Below, piece after piece: positions 18,240 through 28,424 of a stretch of DNA of 64,000 nucleotides. The notes beneath the pieces are model-generated. The model was not told the DNA's origin, did not search any database, and saw only the letters and a program-made list of their open reading frames with translations. Origin of the DNA: Blautia wexlerae DSM 19850 (GTDB lineage Bacteria; Bacillota; Clostridia; Lachnospirales; Lachnospiraceae); contig NZ_CP102267.1 in the NCBI RefSeq assembly GCF_025148125.1, forward strand, positions 1,746,501 through 1,810,500, given 5' to 3'. Each line of letters begins with the position of its first letter. Within the stretch, counting starts at the first letter, position 1. The translations under genes and the position numbers were made by a program.

Positions 18240-18396
18240 TCATGGAAATTTTCAGCATGAAGTTTTAAGGAGTATTTTTTGAGTAAATATTTATTGTCAT
18301 ATATCTCATGGGATAACAATCATCTGCTGCCGGATATGAATGATATCAGAAGCTATGGGCAAAATAGCATCCGATATCACATCATTCATCAACAGA

Positions 18397-19158
18397 TCAC
18401 AGGCTGCTGTGAATGATATCCAGCACCTGTTTTAATTCATGCACACCGACCTGTCCCGGAGCAGAAGCTTTGGAAGCAGCGCCGAAGGTGAGAGCGGAGC
18501 CAAATGTCTCACCTGTCAGGCGACTTACAACGCCTGTTCCTGCCATGGACATGGTAATGATTGGGCGGTCTGCATATTTCTCAGACATTTCCAGAGTAGC
18601 AGAGAGGAGCGTAAGAACATCCTGTTTGCAGGTCGGCATAACAGCCATTTTGGGAATATCAGCACCGAAATCCTGCATCATACGAAGACGTCTGATAATC
18701 TCCTCCTTCTCAGGAGTCTTAAAGAAATCATGGTTGGAAGCAATTACCTTCACACCTGCCTCGTGAGCAGCGTCAATGATCGTTTTTACAATATCATCAC
18801 CTGTAAATGCTTCTACATCAATTAAATCTACATAACCGCTCTGAGCAGCTGCAATATTTAAAGCAGCATAGTCATTTGCAGAAATTTCTTTCTCACCGCC
18901 TTCTTTGGAAGTACGGAATGTAAGGAGAACAGGAATGTCTTTTAAAACTTCCTGAAGCTCTTTAGCGGTTTCTAATACTTTCTCAGTAGCAAAGACATCA
19001 TCAAACCAGTCTACACGCCACTCAACTACATCAACAGGAAGAGTAGTGATCTTTTTGGCTTCTTCGAGAATGTCTGTTTTTGCTTTTCCTACGATGGGAA
19101 CGCAGATCTTAGGTCTGCCCTCGCCGATCACAGTGTTTTTTACCTGAACTGTGTTCAT
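18397..19158 (-). CDS. aroD: Type I 3-dehydroquinate dehydratase
   Basis: This 253-residue protein is a class I enzyme: VVEWRVDWF near residue 45, the catalytic His in VIASNHDFFKTP, the Schiff-base Lys in DIPKMAVMPT and the C-terminal FGAASKASAPGQ. It interconverts 3-dehydroquinate and 3-dehydroshikimate. AGGA precedes the ATG. It is last in a minus-strand run with aroE and a flavin/Fe-S enoate reductase, and no chorismate-pathway genes are nearby. That context, and the fact that class I enzymes are often used for quinate/shikimate breakdown, suggest catabolism; a biosynthetic role cannot be excluded. Confidence 0.95.
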   Translation of the reverse strand: MNTVQVKNTVIGEGRPKICVPIVGKAKTDILEEAKKITTLPVDVVEWRVDWFDDVFATEKVLETAKELQEVLKDIPVLLTFRTSKEGGEKEISANDYAALNIAAAQSGYVDLIDVEAFTGDDIVKTIIDAAHEAGVKVIASNHDFFKTPEKEEIIRRLRMMQDFGADIPKMAVMPTCKQDVLTLLSATLEMSEKYADRPIITMSMAGTGVVSRLTGETFGSALTFGAASKASAPGQVGVHELKQVLDIIHSSL

Positions 19159-19268
19159 CTGTTTATCCTCATATTTTCTGTTGTATTATAGTAGTTCTGG
19201 ATTATTATGGAACTGTTATAAGAATAACCGTAACATAACCGCATGATCAACAGCTTTTTGAAGCAAAC

Positions 19269-19320
19269 TGCAGGATATGTACATTCTGCGCGGAGTAATA
19301 TATCAGTACATCTCCTGCAG
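19269..19320. repeat. Imperfect inverted repeat between aroE and aroD
   Basis: CTGCAGGATATGTAC (19269-19283) faces GTACATCTCCTGCAG (19306-19320), 14 of 15 matching, around a 22-nt loop. It lies in the 268-bp gap between aroE and aroD and could be an mRNA processing hairpin or an operator that sets separate aroD expression. The rest of the gap holds nothing I can identify. Confidence 0.6.
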
Positions 19321-19426
19321 TACGCCGAAAAGCGGTATATATCAAATATTATGTGCAGAAAGATCAGTGAAATGATTTGTTCTGCATCACAATATGAGAT
19401 ATCTTTACTGAAGATACCATCAGGTA

Positions 19427-20305
19427 TCAGTCATCATAGGAGATGTGAAGAATCTCTTTCATATGTTCGATAGGCATTGGTTCGCCTGTCCATAACTCAA
19501 ATGCAGCGGAACCCTGGAATAACATCATTCCCAGACCATTCATTGTCTTACATCCAACTTCCTTGGCCATGGAACGCATTTTTGTTTCCAGAGGAGAGTA
19601 AGGAACATCAATAACGATCAGCTCAGGACGGAAGTAAGACTTGTCCGGAACAACGGACTGGCCTTCCAGTGGTTTCATTCCCACACCTGTAGCATTGACA
19701 AAGATAAAACTGTCATCCATCTCGGCTTTCAGTTTATCAAGGTCTGCCAGATCATAAAGAACTGCATGGCAGGATGTCTTTGTGTTGATCTTCTCTACTG
19801 TGGATACTGCACGATTCCAGAATTCATCCTTGCGGTTAAAGATTGTGATCTCGGCAACGCCGTCCAAAGCAGCCTGGATCTCGATAGCAGTGGCAGCACC
19901 GCCTGCACCGACGATAGTCATTTTCTTTCCAATCACATCAATATCATTATCTTTCAGGGCAGACATAAATCCAATACCGTCAGTGATATGACCTGTTAGA
20001 TGACCGTTGTCGTTTACGATCGTGTTAACTGCACCGCATAATTCTGCTGCAGGAGAAAGCTCATCCAGGTATTTTCCAACCAGAGTTTTGTTTGGCATGG
20101 AAACATTGGATCCTCTCATTTTCAGAGTGCGGATTGCTTTTACTGCATCCTCAATCTCATCTGCGCCAACCTCGAAAGCAAGGTAAGCGTAGTCATACCC
20201 GAGTTTTGCAAAAGCCTCATTCTGCATTGCAGGAGAGCTGGAGTGACGGATCGGGTAAGCCATCAGGCCGATTAATTCAGTATGTCCGGTAATTCTTTCA
20301 GCCAT
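19427..20305 (-). CDS. aroE: Shikimate/quinate dehydrogenase
   Basis: The 292-residue protein has the substrate motif YPIRHSSSPAMQNEAF, catalytic Lys in VSMPNKTLV, the nucleotide-binding loop VGAGGAATA and NATGVGMKP. AGGGGA precedes the ATG. It oxidises or reduces shikimate/3-dehydroshikimate (and in YdiB-like forms quinate). After the Gly loop the residues IFNRKDEFW resemble the NAD(P)-selecting region of YdiB-type enzymes more than the NRT motif of strict NADP-AroE, which favours a catabolic or dual role. It is 39 bp downstream of the enoate reductase gene and clearly in its operon. Confidence 0.93.
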   Translation of the reverse strand: MAERITGHTELIGLMAYPIRHSSSPAMQNEAFAKLGYDYAYLAFEVGADEIEDAVKAIRTLKMRGSNVSMPNKTLVGKYLDELSPAAELCGAVNTIVNDNGHLTGHITDGIGFMSALKDNDIDVIGKKMTIVGAGGAATAIEIQAALDGVAEITIFNRKDEFWNRAVSTVEKINTKTSCHAVLYDLADLDKLKAEMDDSFIFVNATGVGMKPLEGQSVVPDKSYFRPELIVIDVPYSPLETKMRSMAKEVGCKTMNGLGMMLFQGSAAFELWTGEPMPIEHMKEILHISYDD

Positions 20306-20344
20306 TATAATATCCCCTTTCGTATTTTGTTGTAAAGGTTTTTA

Positions 20345-22342
20345 TTAAAGGTATCCCATCTGAGTCAGTGTATTAAGGATATTTCTTCCTTCCAGAGTTC
20401 CGTCGATGATCCTTCTTGCACGTTTGCTGTCTCCGATGTTCAGAATCTCAACATCATCAGAAACAAAAGCATCGGAAAGCTCTGTGAAAGGCTGTCCCTG
20501 AGCTCTCATACCAAGACATACGAATCCGTAGTCAAATGGAAGCTCACGTTCACCTTCTACATCTTTTACAAGGAAAGAGCTGTCTTTTACTTCCTGAAGA
20601 GCTGTCTTTGTAAGCTGAGCCACATGATGTTTCTTCATCTGGTCCTTCATGTCATTCTTTGTAACAGGATCCAGGTCACGTCCAATCTGATCCATCATCT
20701 CCACAATAGAAATCTCGGCATTTCTTGCTGCAAAGAATTCCACAACATCAAGACCAACAGCGCCGCCGCCCACAACAACAACCTTCTTGCCTGTCATGTC
20801 TTCCGGATAATCATTGATGTGATTAATCATTCCCAGGATAGAAGCAATCTTGCTGCCTTCTTTGTCAATGCGGTCGTGAAGTCCCTTGATCGGAGGAAGC
20901 AGTGGTGCGGAACCTGTGGAGCTTACGATCAGGTTCGGATGGAACTTGCGGATATTTTCCGGTGTTCCCTCTGTGTTTGTAAAGATATAAAGATTCTCAA
21001 GTTGCGCTGCTCTGTGGATCAGATAGTTCGGGAAATCAGCCAGACGCTTCTTTGCAGGAATCTTAGAGATCACAGAAGCAAGACCGCCAAGAGTCTCACC
21101 TTTTTCCAGAAGGAAGGTATTACAGCCTACTTCTGCGGCTGTACAGGCAGCTTCCAGTCCGGCCGTACCGCCTCCGATTACTACAACGTTACAGTTCTTG
21201 TTCACTTTCTGATTCTTATAAACATCACCTTCCAGAACAGCTGGGTTTACAGTACAGCGGATCGGACGGTTAAAGCCGATTCTGTTTCCTGCACATCCGA
21301 TGTTACAGGAGATACATTTGCGAAGGTCACATTCTCTGCCTGTAGCTACTTTGTTTACCCATGCAGGTTCTGCGATAAGACCACGTCCCATACCGATCAG
21401 GTCTGCATCGCCGTCAGCGAGGATCTGCTCGGCAACCTTCGGGTTACGGATATTTCCCATGGAGATACATGGTTTGCCGAATTTCTCTCTGACAGCTTTA
21501 GGCATATAGGAACGCCATCCGTCTTTCATGTAGTTGGCATCGATCTGATACTGGATAGAACCGTTTAAACCGCAGGAAACATCGAAGATATCAACTTCAT
21601 CCTGAATATATTCCAGATATTCAAGAGTATCCTCGAGAGTATTGCCGCCTTCCATCAGCTCATCTGCGCTGAGACGGAGCATGATCGGGAAGAAAGGTCC
21701 AACCTGTTTTCTTACTTCCTCAATGACCATACGGCAGAAACGTGTTCTGTTTTCCACAGATCCGCCGAACTCATCTGTACGTTTGTTTGTAAGAGGAGAG
21801 AGGAACTGGCTGATCAGATAGGAATGTCCCGCATGGATCTCTACTGCGTCAAAACCTGCAGCCTGTGCCCTCTTTGCAGCCTCGCCGTATTTCTTTACAA
21901 TGTGATGGATTTCTTCCACTGATAACGTACGCGGGATTTCTCCGCCTTCTTTGGACGGAACATCAGATGCGGAAACCGGCTGCATATTTGTACGTGCGGA
22001 AACAGCGGAAGCACCTGCGTGGTTGATCTGGATCGCAATACAGGTACCATATTTGTGAATCTCTTCACAGAATTTGTACAGACGCGGCAGATAGTTGTCG
22101 TGGTCAATACGAAGCTGAGTAGTTCCGTTGGAACCCTGCGGAGAATCTACGCTTGCATTCTCTACGATGATCAGACCTGTGCCGCCTTTGGCACGCTCTT
22201 TATAATAATTAATGTGAAGAAAACTCATTTCGCCGTTCTGTTCCCCGTAATTGGTTCCCATAGGCATCATAACGATACGGTTTTTGATAGTCATATTTTT
22301 TACTGTGAGTGGTGTGAAAATATGCTGGTAATTGCTTTTCAT
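20345..22342 (-). CDS. NADH:flavin oxidoreductase, 2-enoate reductase/2,4-dienoyl-CoA reductase type (FMN, 4Fe-4S, FAD)
   Basis: The 665-residue protein has an N-terminal old-yellow-enzyme barrel (VKNMTIKNRIVMMPMGTNYG; AAGFDAVEIHAGHSYLISQF; MGRGLIAEPAW). A Cys cluster CISCNIGCAG...CTVNP binds 4Fe-4S. The C-terminal pyridine-nucleotide half has VVIGGGTAGLEAA and VVVGGGAVGLDVVEF. This is the architecture of FadH, enoate reductase and BaiCD-like enzymes, which reduce activated C=C bonds. AGGAGG precedes the ATG. It is first in the operon with aroE and aroD, so an unsaturated cyclic acid such as shikimate or a derivative is a reasonable candidate substrate. That link is inference from context. 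Confidence 0.92.
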   Translation of the reverse strand: MKSNYQHIFTPLTVKNMTIKNRIVMMPMGTNYGEQNGEMSFLHINYYKERAKGGTGLIIVENASVDSPQGSNGTTQLRIDHDNYLPRLYKFCEEIHKYGTCIAIQINHAGASAVSARTNMQPVSASDVPSKEGGEIPRTLSVEEIHHIVKKYGEAAKRAQAAGFDAVEIHAGHSYLISQFLSPLTNKRTDEFGGSVENRTRFCRMVIEEVRKQVGPFFPIMLRLSADELMEGGNTLEDTLEYLEYIQDEVDIFDVSCGLNGSIQYQIDANYMKDGWRSYMPKAVREKFGKPCISMGNIRNPKVAEQILADGDADLIGMGRGLIAEPAWVNKVATGRECDLRKCISCNIGCAGNRIGFNRPIRCTVNPAVLEGDVYKNQKVNKNCNVVVIGGGTAGLEAACTAAEVGCNTFLLEKGETLGGLASVISKIPAKKRLADFPNYLIHRAAQLENLYIFTNTEGTPENIRKFHPNLIVSSTGSAPLLPPIKGLHDRIDKEGSKIASILGMINHINDYPEDMTGKKVVVVGGGAVGLDVVEFFAARNAEISIVEMMDQIGRDLDPVTKNDMKDQMKKHHVAQLTKTALQEVKDSSFLVKDVEGERELPFDYGFVCLGMRAQGQPFTELSDAFVSDDVEILNIGDSKRARRIIDGTLEGRNILNTLTQMGYL

Positions 22343-22912
22343 TACGTCTTTCCTCCTGAAATTTTCTGTTGGATCTATAATTGTTCAGTGCTTAAGCTGT
22401 GGCCTGAATTTCTTTGATGTGTTAATTATATAACGGGATAATCCATAAATCTAATTGATAATTCGTGCTATATAATAAAAAACATCTATGGTTTTCCGTG
22501 CACTGTCCGCGTACTGAATGAAAGCATTCGCAACTGCATCCACATCATGGGAAAATCCTGTTGAACCTGTATGGCTATAGTATTTTTTCACCGAGCTGCG
22601 CTGAGACTTTTATACCTGTGCAGTCGGATTCGCAGACAAGTGAGTGGTATAGTTACCTCAAACACGCTCTGGTGTGCCGACAAGTTGATTCTTGAAACAG
22701 TCTTGCAGGATAGAAATAAGAAATTCAGACGCAGGCTTGTTCGAGAAATCAATTTGTCGACACACTGGCTTACAGGAGAGGGTGAAATACAGGACAATAC
22801 AAAATAACCGTAATACCCTCTATTAAATAGGAAGAAATGCTTAAAAAAACAAAATTTGGAGAAACCTGACAAATTTTTCTGCTATATTTTTAACGAAAAT
22901 GACAAATAAATG
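22343..22912. other. Intergenic region between divergent operons
   Basis: This 570-bp stretch separates the minus-strand enoate reductase operon from the plus-strand decarboxylase operon. A TATAAT on the minus strand near 22425-22430 could serve the reductase operon. The main structure is the long hairpin at 22672-22765. An open frame over the hairpin (22571-22807) lacks a ribosome site and I do not regard it as a gene. Confidence 0.5.
22672..22765 (+). repeat. Long imperfect hairpin (35-nt arms) upstream of the decarboxylase operon
   Basis: Arm 22672-22706 pairs with 22731-22765 over 35 positions with only five true mismatches when G-U pairs are allowed, leaving a 24-nt loop. The outer part is GTGTGCCGACAAGTTGATT against AATCAATTTGTCGACACAC. 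It lies about 150 bp before the operon promoter. It may be a small mobile repeat or a structured RNA. Confidence 0.6.
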
Positions 22913-22941
22913 TTGAAATTTTCTGCCGGAAAAGGTAAAAT
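22913..22941 (+). promoter_or_regulatory. Sigma-70-type promoter of the sodium-pump decarboxylase operon
   Basis: TTGAAA (22913-22918), 17-bp spacer, TAAAAT (22936-22941). It lies 65 bases before the ATG of the first gene, which has GGAGGG nine bases upstream. Confidence 0.65.
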
Positions 22942-23005
22942 TAAAATCGGCTAAATTTTTGGGTTAACTTTTAAATATTCTCATAAAGATGGAGGGCAAA
23001 CAAGA

Positions 23006-24442
23006 ATGAGTAATGCAACACAAAGCTTAGCAGGCACAAGAATTACTTCTTTGCTTGACGCAAACAGTTTTGTCGAAATCGGACAGGGTGTAACAGCCAG
23101 ATCCACAGATTTCAACATGACTGCAAACAAGGCACCATCTGACGGTGTTATCACCGGATATGGTGTGATCGATGACAAACTGGTTTATGTATACAGCCAG
23201 GATGCATCTGTATTAAACGGTACTGTTGGTGAAATGCATGCAAAGAAGATCACAAGACTTTATGATCTTGCCATGAAAACAGGCGCTCCGGTTATCGGAC
23301 TTGTTGACTGTGCAGGTATCCGTCTTCAGGAAGCAACAGACGCACTGGAAGCTTTCGGACAGATTTATCTGAAACAGACATTGGCATCCGGTGTGATCCC
23401 ACAGATCACAGCAATCTTTGGAACATGCGGCGGTGGTATGGCAGTTATCCCGTCCCTGACAGATTTCACATTCATGGAATCCAAAAAAGGAAAAATGTTC
23501 GTCAACACACCAAACGCACTGGAAGGAAACAACACAGACAAATGCGACACAGCAGCTGCTGATTTCCAGAGCAAAGAGACAGGTCTGATCGATGGCGTTG
23601 GTACAGAGGATGAGATTCTTGGCCAGATCCGTTCCTTAGTATCACTTCTTCCTTCTAATAATGAAGACACAGACAATTACACAGAGTGTACAGATGATCT
23701 TAACCGCGTATGCGCAGATCTTGCAAACTGTGCAGGTGACACAGCAATCGCACTTTCCCAGATCGCTGACAACGGTGAATTCTTCGAGACAAAAGCAGAC
23801 TATGCAAAAGACATGGTTACAGGCTTTATCCGTTTAAACGGCGCTACAGTAGGTGCTGTTGCAAACAGAAGCGAAGTATATGACGCAGAAGGCAAGAAAA
23901 CAGAAACATTTGACGGAAGCATCTCTGCAAGAGGCGCAAGAAAAGCAGCAGATTTCGTGAAATTCTGCGACGCTTTTGATATTCCGGTACTTACACTTAC
24001 AAACGCAACAGGCTTCATGGCAACCTTATGCAGCGAGAAGATGATGGCGAAATCCGTAGGTGAACTGGTAGCTGCATTCGCAGATGCAACTGTTCCGAAG
24101 GTAAACGTGATCATCGGCAAAGCTTACGGTACAGCTTACGTGGCAATGAACAGCAAATCTATCGGTGCAGACCTTGTATATGCATGGGATAACGCAGAGA
24201 TCGGTATGATGGATGCTTCCCTGGCAGCCAAGATCATGTATGCAGATGCAGATGCTGCTGAACTGAATGAGAAAGCTGCTCAGTACAGAGAGCTTCAGAA
24301 TGGTGTTGCTTCCGCAGCAGCAAGAGGCTATGTTGACACTGTAATCAGCCCGGCTGACACAAGAAAATATGTAATCGGTGCATTTGAGATGCTGTTCACA
24401 AAGAGAGAAGATCGTCCGTCTAAGAAACATGGAACGGTCTAA
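23006..24442 (+). CDS. Acyl-CoA carboxyltransferase subunit (MmdA/12S-like) of a biotin-dependent decarboxylase
   Basis: The 478-residue protein has the two crotonase-like halves of carboxyltransferases: VYVYSQDASVLNGTVGEMHA and GLVDCAGIRLQEATDAL in the first, IFGTCGGGMAVIPSL between, and PVLTLTNATGFMATL with IIGKAYGTAYVAMNS in the second. It removes CO2 from an acyl-CoA such as methylmalonyl-CoA and loads it on biotin. It differs from classical MmdA in lacking parts of the usual GA-RI motif order, so the acyl-CoA is uncertain. It is first in an operon with OadG, a biotin carrier, OadB and a 5S-like subunit. Codons are strongly biased, suggesting high expression. Confidence 0.82.
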   Translation: MSNATQSLAGTRITSLLDANSFVEIGQGVTARSTDFNMTANKAPSDGVITGYGVIDDKLVYVYSQDASVLNGTVGEMHAKKITRLYDLAMKTGAPVIGLVDCAGIRLQEATDALEAFGQIYLKQTLASGVIPQITAIFGTCGGGMAVIPSLTDFTFMESKKGKMFVNTPNALEGNNTDKCDTAAADFQSKETGLIDGVGTEDEILGQIRSLVSLLPSNNEDTDNYTECTDDLNRVCADLANCAGDTAIALSQIADNGEFFETKADYAKDMVTGFIRLNGATVGAVANRSEVYDAEGKKTETFDGSISARGARKAADFVKFCDAFDIPVLTLTNATGFMATLCSEKMMAKSVGELVAAFADATVPKVNVIIGKAYGTAYVAMNSKSIGADLVYAWDNAEIGMMDASLAAKIMYADADAAELNEKAAQYRELQNGVASAAARGYVDTVISPADTRKYVIGAFEMLFTKREDRPSKKHGTV

Positions 24443-24456
24443 GCGGGGTGACGCAT

Positions 24457-25209
24457 ATGAAAATGATCAAAAAAATAACTTCTGTATTCATGACATTTCT
24501 CGTAATGGCTGCGCTGGTGATCGGCAGCACCTCTGTGGTATTTGCCGCAGATAAGGTTGATGATACTGTTAAGTCCACACTGGTAACTACAGCAGAAGGA
24601 CTGACAGATGCCATTGTCCAGCTTAAAGATGAAGACATCGAGAATTACATGAGTTCAGGAGATGACTTTACAACAAGTGCCATGCAGTCCTGGCAGACAT
24701 CCAAGGATGAACTTGGCGCAAAGAAGGACAGCAATGGTGAAACTACTGTAACTTTCAAAGATGATCAGTACACAGTTACTGTTCCTCTTAAATTTGAGAA
24801 AGCAGATGCAAACTTTGTATATGTCTTTGACTCAAAGGGAACACCGACTTCCATGTCTGTAGATGTACAGTATGGTATGGGCAAGACTCTTCAGAGAGCA
24901 GGTCTTAATACTTTGATGGGTATTGGAACTGTATTCGTAATGCTGATTTTATTAAGCCTTCTGATTTCTCTGTTCAGATTTATTCCGAACCAGGAAGCAA
25001 AGAAAGCAGCAGAAGCAAAAGCAGCCAAAGCTGCAAAAGAGGCAGAGGCAGCAGCAATCGCAGCAGCACCTGCACAGGCAGAAGAGAACCTTGCAGATGA
25101 CGGAGAACTGGTAGCTGTTATCGCAGCAGCAATCGCAGCAGCAGAAGGAACTACAACAGACGGCTTCGTAGTTCGTTCCATCCGTAAAGTAAAAAGAAAT
25201 AGAAGATAA
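24457..25209 (+). CDS. OadG-like gamma subunit with N-terminal extracytoplasmic DUF3887-like domain
   Basis: From ATG 24457 the protein has 250 residues: a signal peptide or first helix to VVFAAD (about 30), an exported domain of about 120 residues (TAEGLTDAIVQLKDEDIE; VPLKFEKADANFVYVFD) resembling DUF3887, then one membrane helix (GIGTVFVMLILLSLLISLF). An Ala/Lys-rich tail ends GFVVRSIRKVKRNRR. The last part matches OadG subunits, which anchor carboxyltransferase to the OadB pump. A GTG at 24448 is an alternative start. Classical OadG is about 80-100 residues and lacks the exported domain, so this is an enlarged form. The gene starts 14 bp after the carboxyltransferase stop. Confidence 0.78.
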   Translation: MKMIKKITSVFMTFLVMAALVIGSTSVVFAADKVDDTVKSTLVTTAEGLTDAIVQLKDEDIENYMSSGDDFTTSAMQSWQTSKDELGAKKDSNGETTVTFKDDQYTVTVPLKFEKADANFVYVFDSKGTPTSMSVDVQYGMGKTLQRAGLNTLMGIGTVFVMLILLSLLISLFRFIPNQEAKKAAEAKAAKAAKEAEAAAIAAAPAQAEENLADDGELVAVIAAAIAAAEGTTTDGFVVRSIRKVKRNRR

Positions 25210-25236
25210 TTGTCATTTATTTAGGAGGATTTTAAA

Positions 25237-25605
25237 ATGAAAAGCTATACAATTACAGTAAACGGTACAGCATATGAAGTAACTGTTGAAGAAACAGGAA
25301 GCGTATCCGCACCTGCAGCAGCTCCGAAAGCAGCACCTAAGGCTGCACCTGCAGCAGCTCCGAAAGCAGCAGCACCTGCAGCAGGCGCCGGCGCAGTAAA
25401 AGTAACTGCTTCCGTACCTGGTAAAGTTGTCAAAGTAGCAGCAAGCGTTGGACAGGCAGTAAAAGCCGGAGACAGCGTAGTTATTCTTGAATCCATGAAA
25501 ATGGAAATCCCTGTAGTAGCTCCTCAGGACGGTACTATCGCAAGCATTGATGTTGCAGAAGGTGCCTCTGTAGAAAACGGAGATACTTTAGCAACAATGA
25601 ACTAA
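25237..25605 (+). CDS. Biotin carboxyl carrier protein of the decarboxylase
   Basis: The 122-residue protein has a short N-terminal strand pair (YTITVNGTAYEVTVEE), an Ala/Pro/Lys linker of about 30 residues and a biotinyl domain with ESMKMEI; the Lys in MKM (about residue 88) is the biotinylation site. AGGAGG precedes the ATG. It carries CO2 from the cytoplasmic carboxyltransferases to the membrane pump, like the 1.3S subunit of transcarboxylase. It is the only biotin carrier in the operon, so both carboxyltransferases must share it. Confidence 0.95.
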   Translation: MKSYTITVNGTAYEVTVEETGSVSAPAAAPKAAPKAAPAAAPKAAAPAAGAGAVKVTASVPGKVVKVAASVGQAVKAGDSVVILESMKMEIPVVAPQDGTIASIDVAEGASVENGDTLATMN

Positions 25606-25621
25606 GACGGGAGGTAGTCAA

Positions 25622-26770
<1,149 letters not shown>

Positions 26771-26795
26771 TTGAATTTATAAAGGAGATTTAATA

Positions 26796-28208
26796 ATGGC
26801 AGAATTAGAGAAAAAACCTGTTAAAATTGTGGAAACCATTCTCCGTGATGCTCATCAGTCCCAGATCGCAACACGTATGACCACAGAACAGATGCTTCCG
26901 ATCGTAGATAAACTTGATAAAGTCGGCTATCACGCAGTAGAGTGCTGGGGTGGTGCAACATTCGATGCATCCCTTCGTTTCCTTCACGAAGATCCATGGG
27001 AAAGACTTCGTAAATTACGTGACGGCTTCAAGAACACAAAACTTCAGATGCTCTTCCGTGGACAGAACATCCTTGGATACCGTCCATACGCAGATGACGT
27101 TGTAGAATACTTCGTACAGAAATCTGCTGCAAACGGAATCGACATCATCCGTATTTTTGACTGTCTCAATGACCTTCGTAACCTTCAGACAGCTGTAAGC
27201 GCTGCAAACAAAGAGAAGGCTCATGCACAGGTAGCTCTTTCCTATACATTAGGAGATGCTTACACAATGGAATACTGGACAGACATTGCAAAACGTATTG
27301 AAGATATGGGCGCTGATTCCATCTGTATCAAAGATATGGCAGGTCTTCTCCTTCCAAACAAAGCTACAGAGCTTGTTACAGCATTAAAAGAAACAGTTAA
27401 GATCCCGATCGACCTTCATACACATTACACCTCAGGTGTAGCTTCCATGACTTACTTAAAAGCAGTAGAAGCAGGTGTGGATATCATCGATACAGCAATG
27501 TCTCCATTTGCACTGGGAACATCCCAGCCTGCAACAGAGGTTATGGTTGAGACATTTAAGGATACACCATACGACACAGGATTTGATCAGAAGCTTCTCT
27601 CCGAGATCGCTGACTACTTCCGTCCGATCCGTGACGAAGCTCTTGACAGCGGACTGCTCAATCCGAAGAACCTTGGTGTTAACATCAAAACTTTACTGTA
27701 CCAGGTACCGGGCGGTATGCTCTCCAACCTGACTTCCCAGCTGAAAGAACAGCACGCAGAAGACAAATTCTACGATGTTCTCGAGGAAGTTCCGCGTGTA
27801 CGTAAAGACCTTGGTGAACCGCCACTTGTTACTCCGTCTTCACAGATCGTTGGTACACAGGCTGTATTCAACGTACTTATGGGCGAGAGATACAAAATGG
27901 TTACAAAAGAAACAAAAGATATCCTGTTAGGAAAATACGGCGCAACTGTAAAACCGTTTAATCCGGAAGTACAGAAGAAGTGCATCGGCGATGAGAAACC
28001 GATCACCTGCCGTCCTGCAGACCTTCTTGACAACGAGCTTGAGAAACTTGAGAGCGAAATGGCTCAGTACAAGGAACAGGATGAAGACGTATTAACATAC
28101 GCACTGTTCCCACAGGTAGCTATGGACTTCTTCAAATACCGTCAGGCTCAGAAAACAAAAGTTGACGAGAAAGCAGCTGACAAAAAGAACGGAGCATATC
28201 CTGTATAA
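26796..28208 (+). CDS. oadA: Oxaloacetate decarboxylase/pyruvate carboxylase-type carboxyltransferase (OadA/5S-like), without biotin domain
   Basis: The 470-residue protein begins VKIVETILRDAHQSQIATR, the metal and substrate motif of 5S-type carboxyltransferases. It continues with WGGATFDASLRFLHEDPWERL, the catalytic Lys region ADSICIKDMAGLL and the metal-binding DLHTHYTSG. It ends at about where the biotin-carrier linker would start, so it relies on the separate carrier upstream. It handles oxaloacetate/pyruvate. Together with the 12S-like gene at 23006 the operon encodes both halves of a transcarboxylase plus a sodium pump. AAGGAG precedes the ATG. Confidence 0.93.
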   Translation: MAELEKKPVKIVETILRDAHQSQIATRMTTEQMLPIVDKLDKVGYHAVECWGGATFDASLRFLHEDPWERLRKLRDGFKNTKLQMLFRGQNILGYRPYADDVVEYFVQKSAANGIDIIRIFDCLNDLRNLQTAVSAANKEKAHAQVALSYTLGDAYTMEYWTDIAKRIEDMGADSICIKDMAGLLLPNKATELVTALKETVKIPIDLHTHYTSGVASMTYLKAVEAGVDIIDTAMSPFALGTSQPATEVMVETFKDTPYDTGFDQKLLSEIADYFRPIRDEALDSGLLNPKNLGVNIKTLLYQVPGGMLSNLTSQLKEQHAEDKFYDVLEEVPRVRKDLGEPPLVTPSSQIVGTQAVFNVLMGERYKMVTKETKDILLGKYGATVKPFNPEVQKKCIGDEKPITCRPADLLDNELEKLESEMAQYKEQDEDVLTYALFPQVAMDFFKYRQAQKTKVDEKAADKKNGAYPV

Positions 28209-28239
28209 TTGATCAGTAATTAAATATGTCCAAACGAAA

Positions 28240-28267
28240 AAAGGAGCTTGCGTAAGCAGGCTCCTTT
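28240..28267 (+). terminator. Terminator of the decarboxylase operon
   Basis: Stem AAAGGAGC / GCTCCTTT around an inner TTGC-GTAA-GCAG hairpin, 30 bases after the last stop. T-run is only TTT then GCG, so it may be a weaker or bidirectional terminator. Confidence 0.65.
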
Positions 28268-28424
28268 GCGTTATTATGAAAGAATATGATACCCGGGAAT
28301 ATAATGTGCCAATGGGTATATGCTGCCAGTGGTACATATCTATATTGATCGTAGCGAAGCGGAGACGTGGAACCATGATGAAATAGACAATCTGCAGGGT
28401 AAAATAAATACAGGAGAATATTCC

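Noticed and set aside
20624..21568. 314-codon frame antisense to the enoate reductase
   Set aside because: Complement of a clearly conserved protein; no family resemblance and no ribosome site.
22571..22807. 78-codon frame upstream of the decarboxylase operon
   Set aside because: It lies over the long hairpin, has no ribosome site and a composition explained by the inverted repeat.
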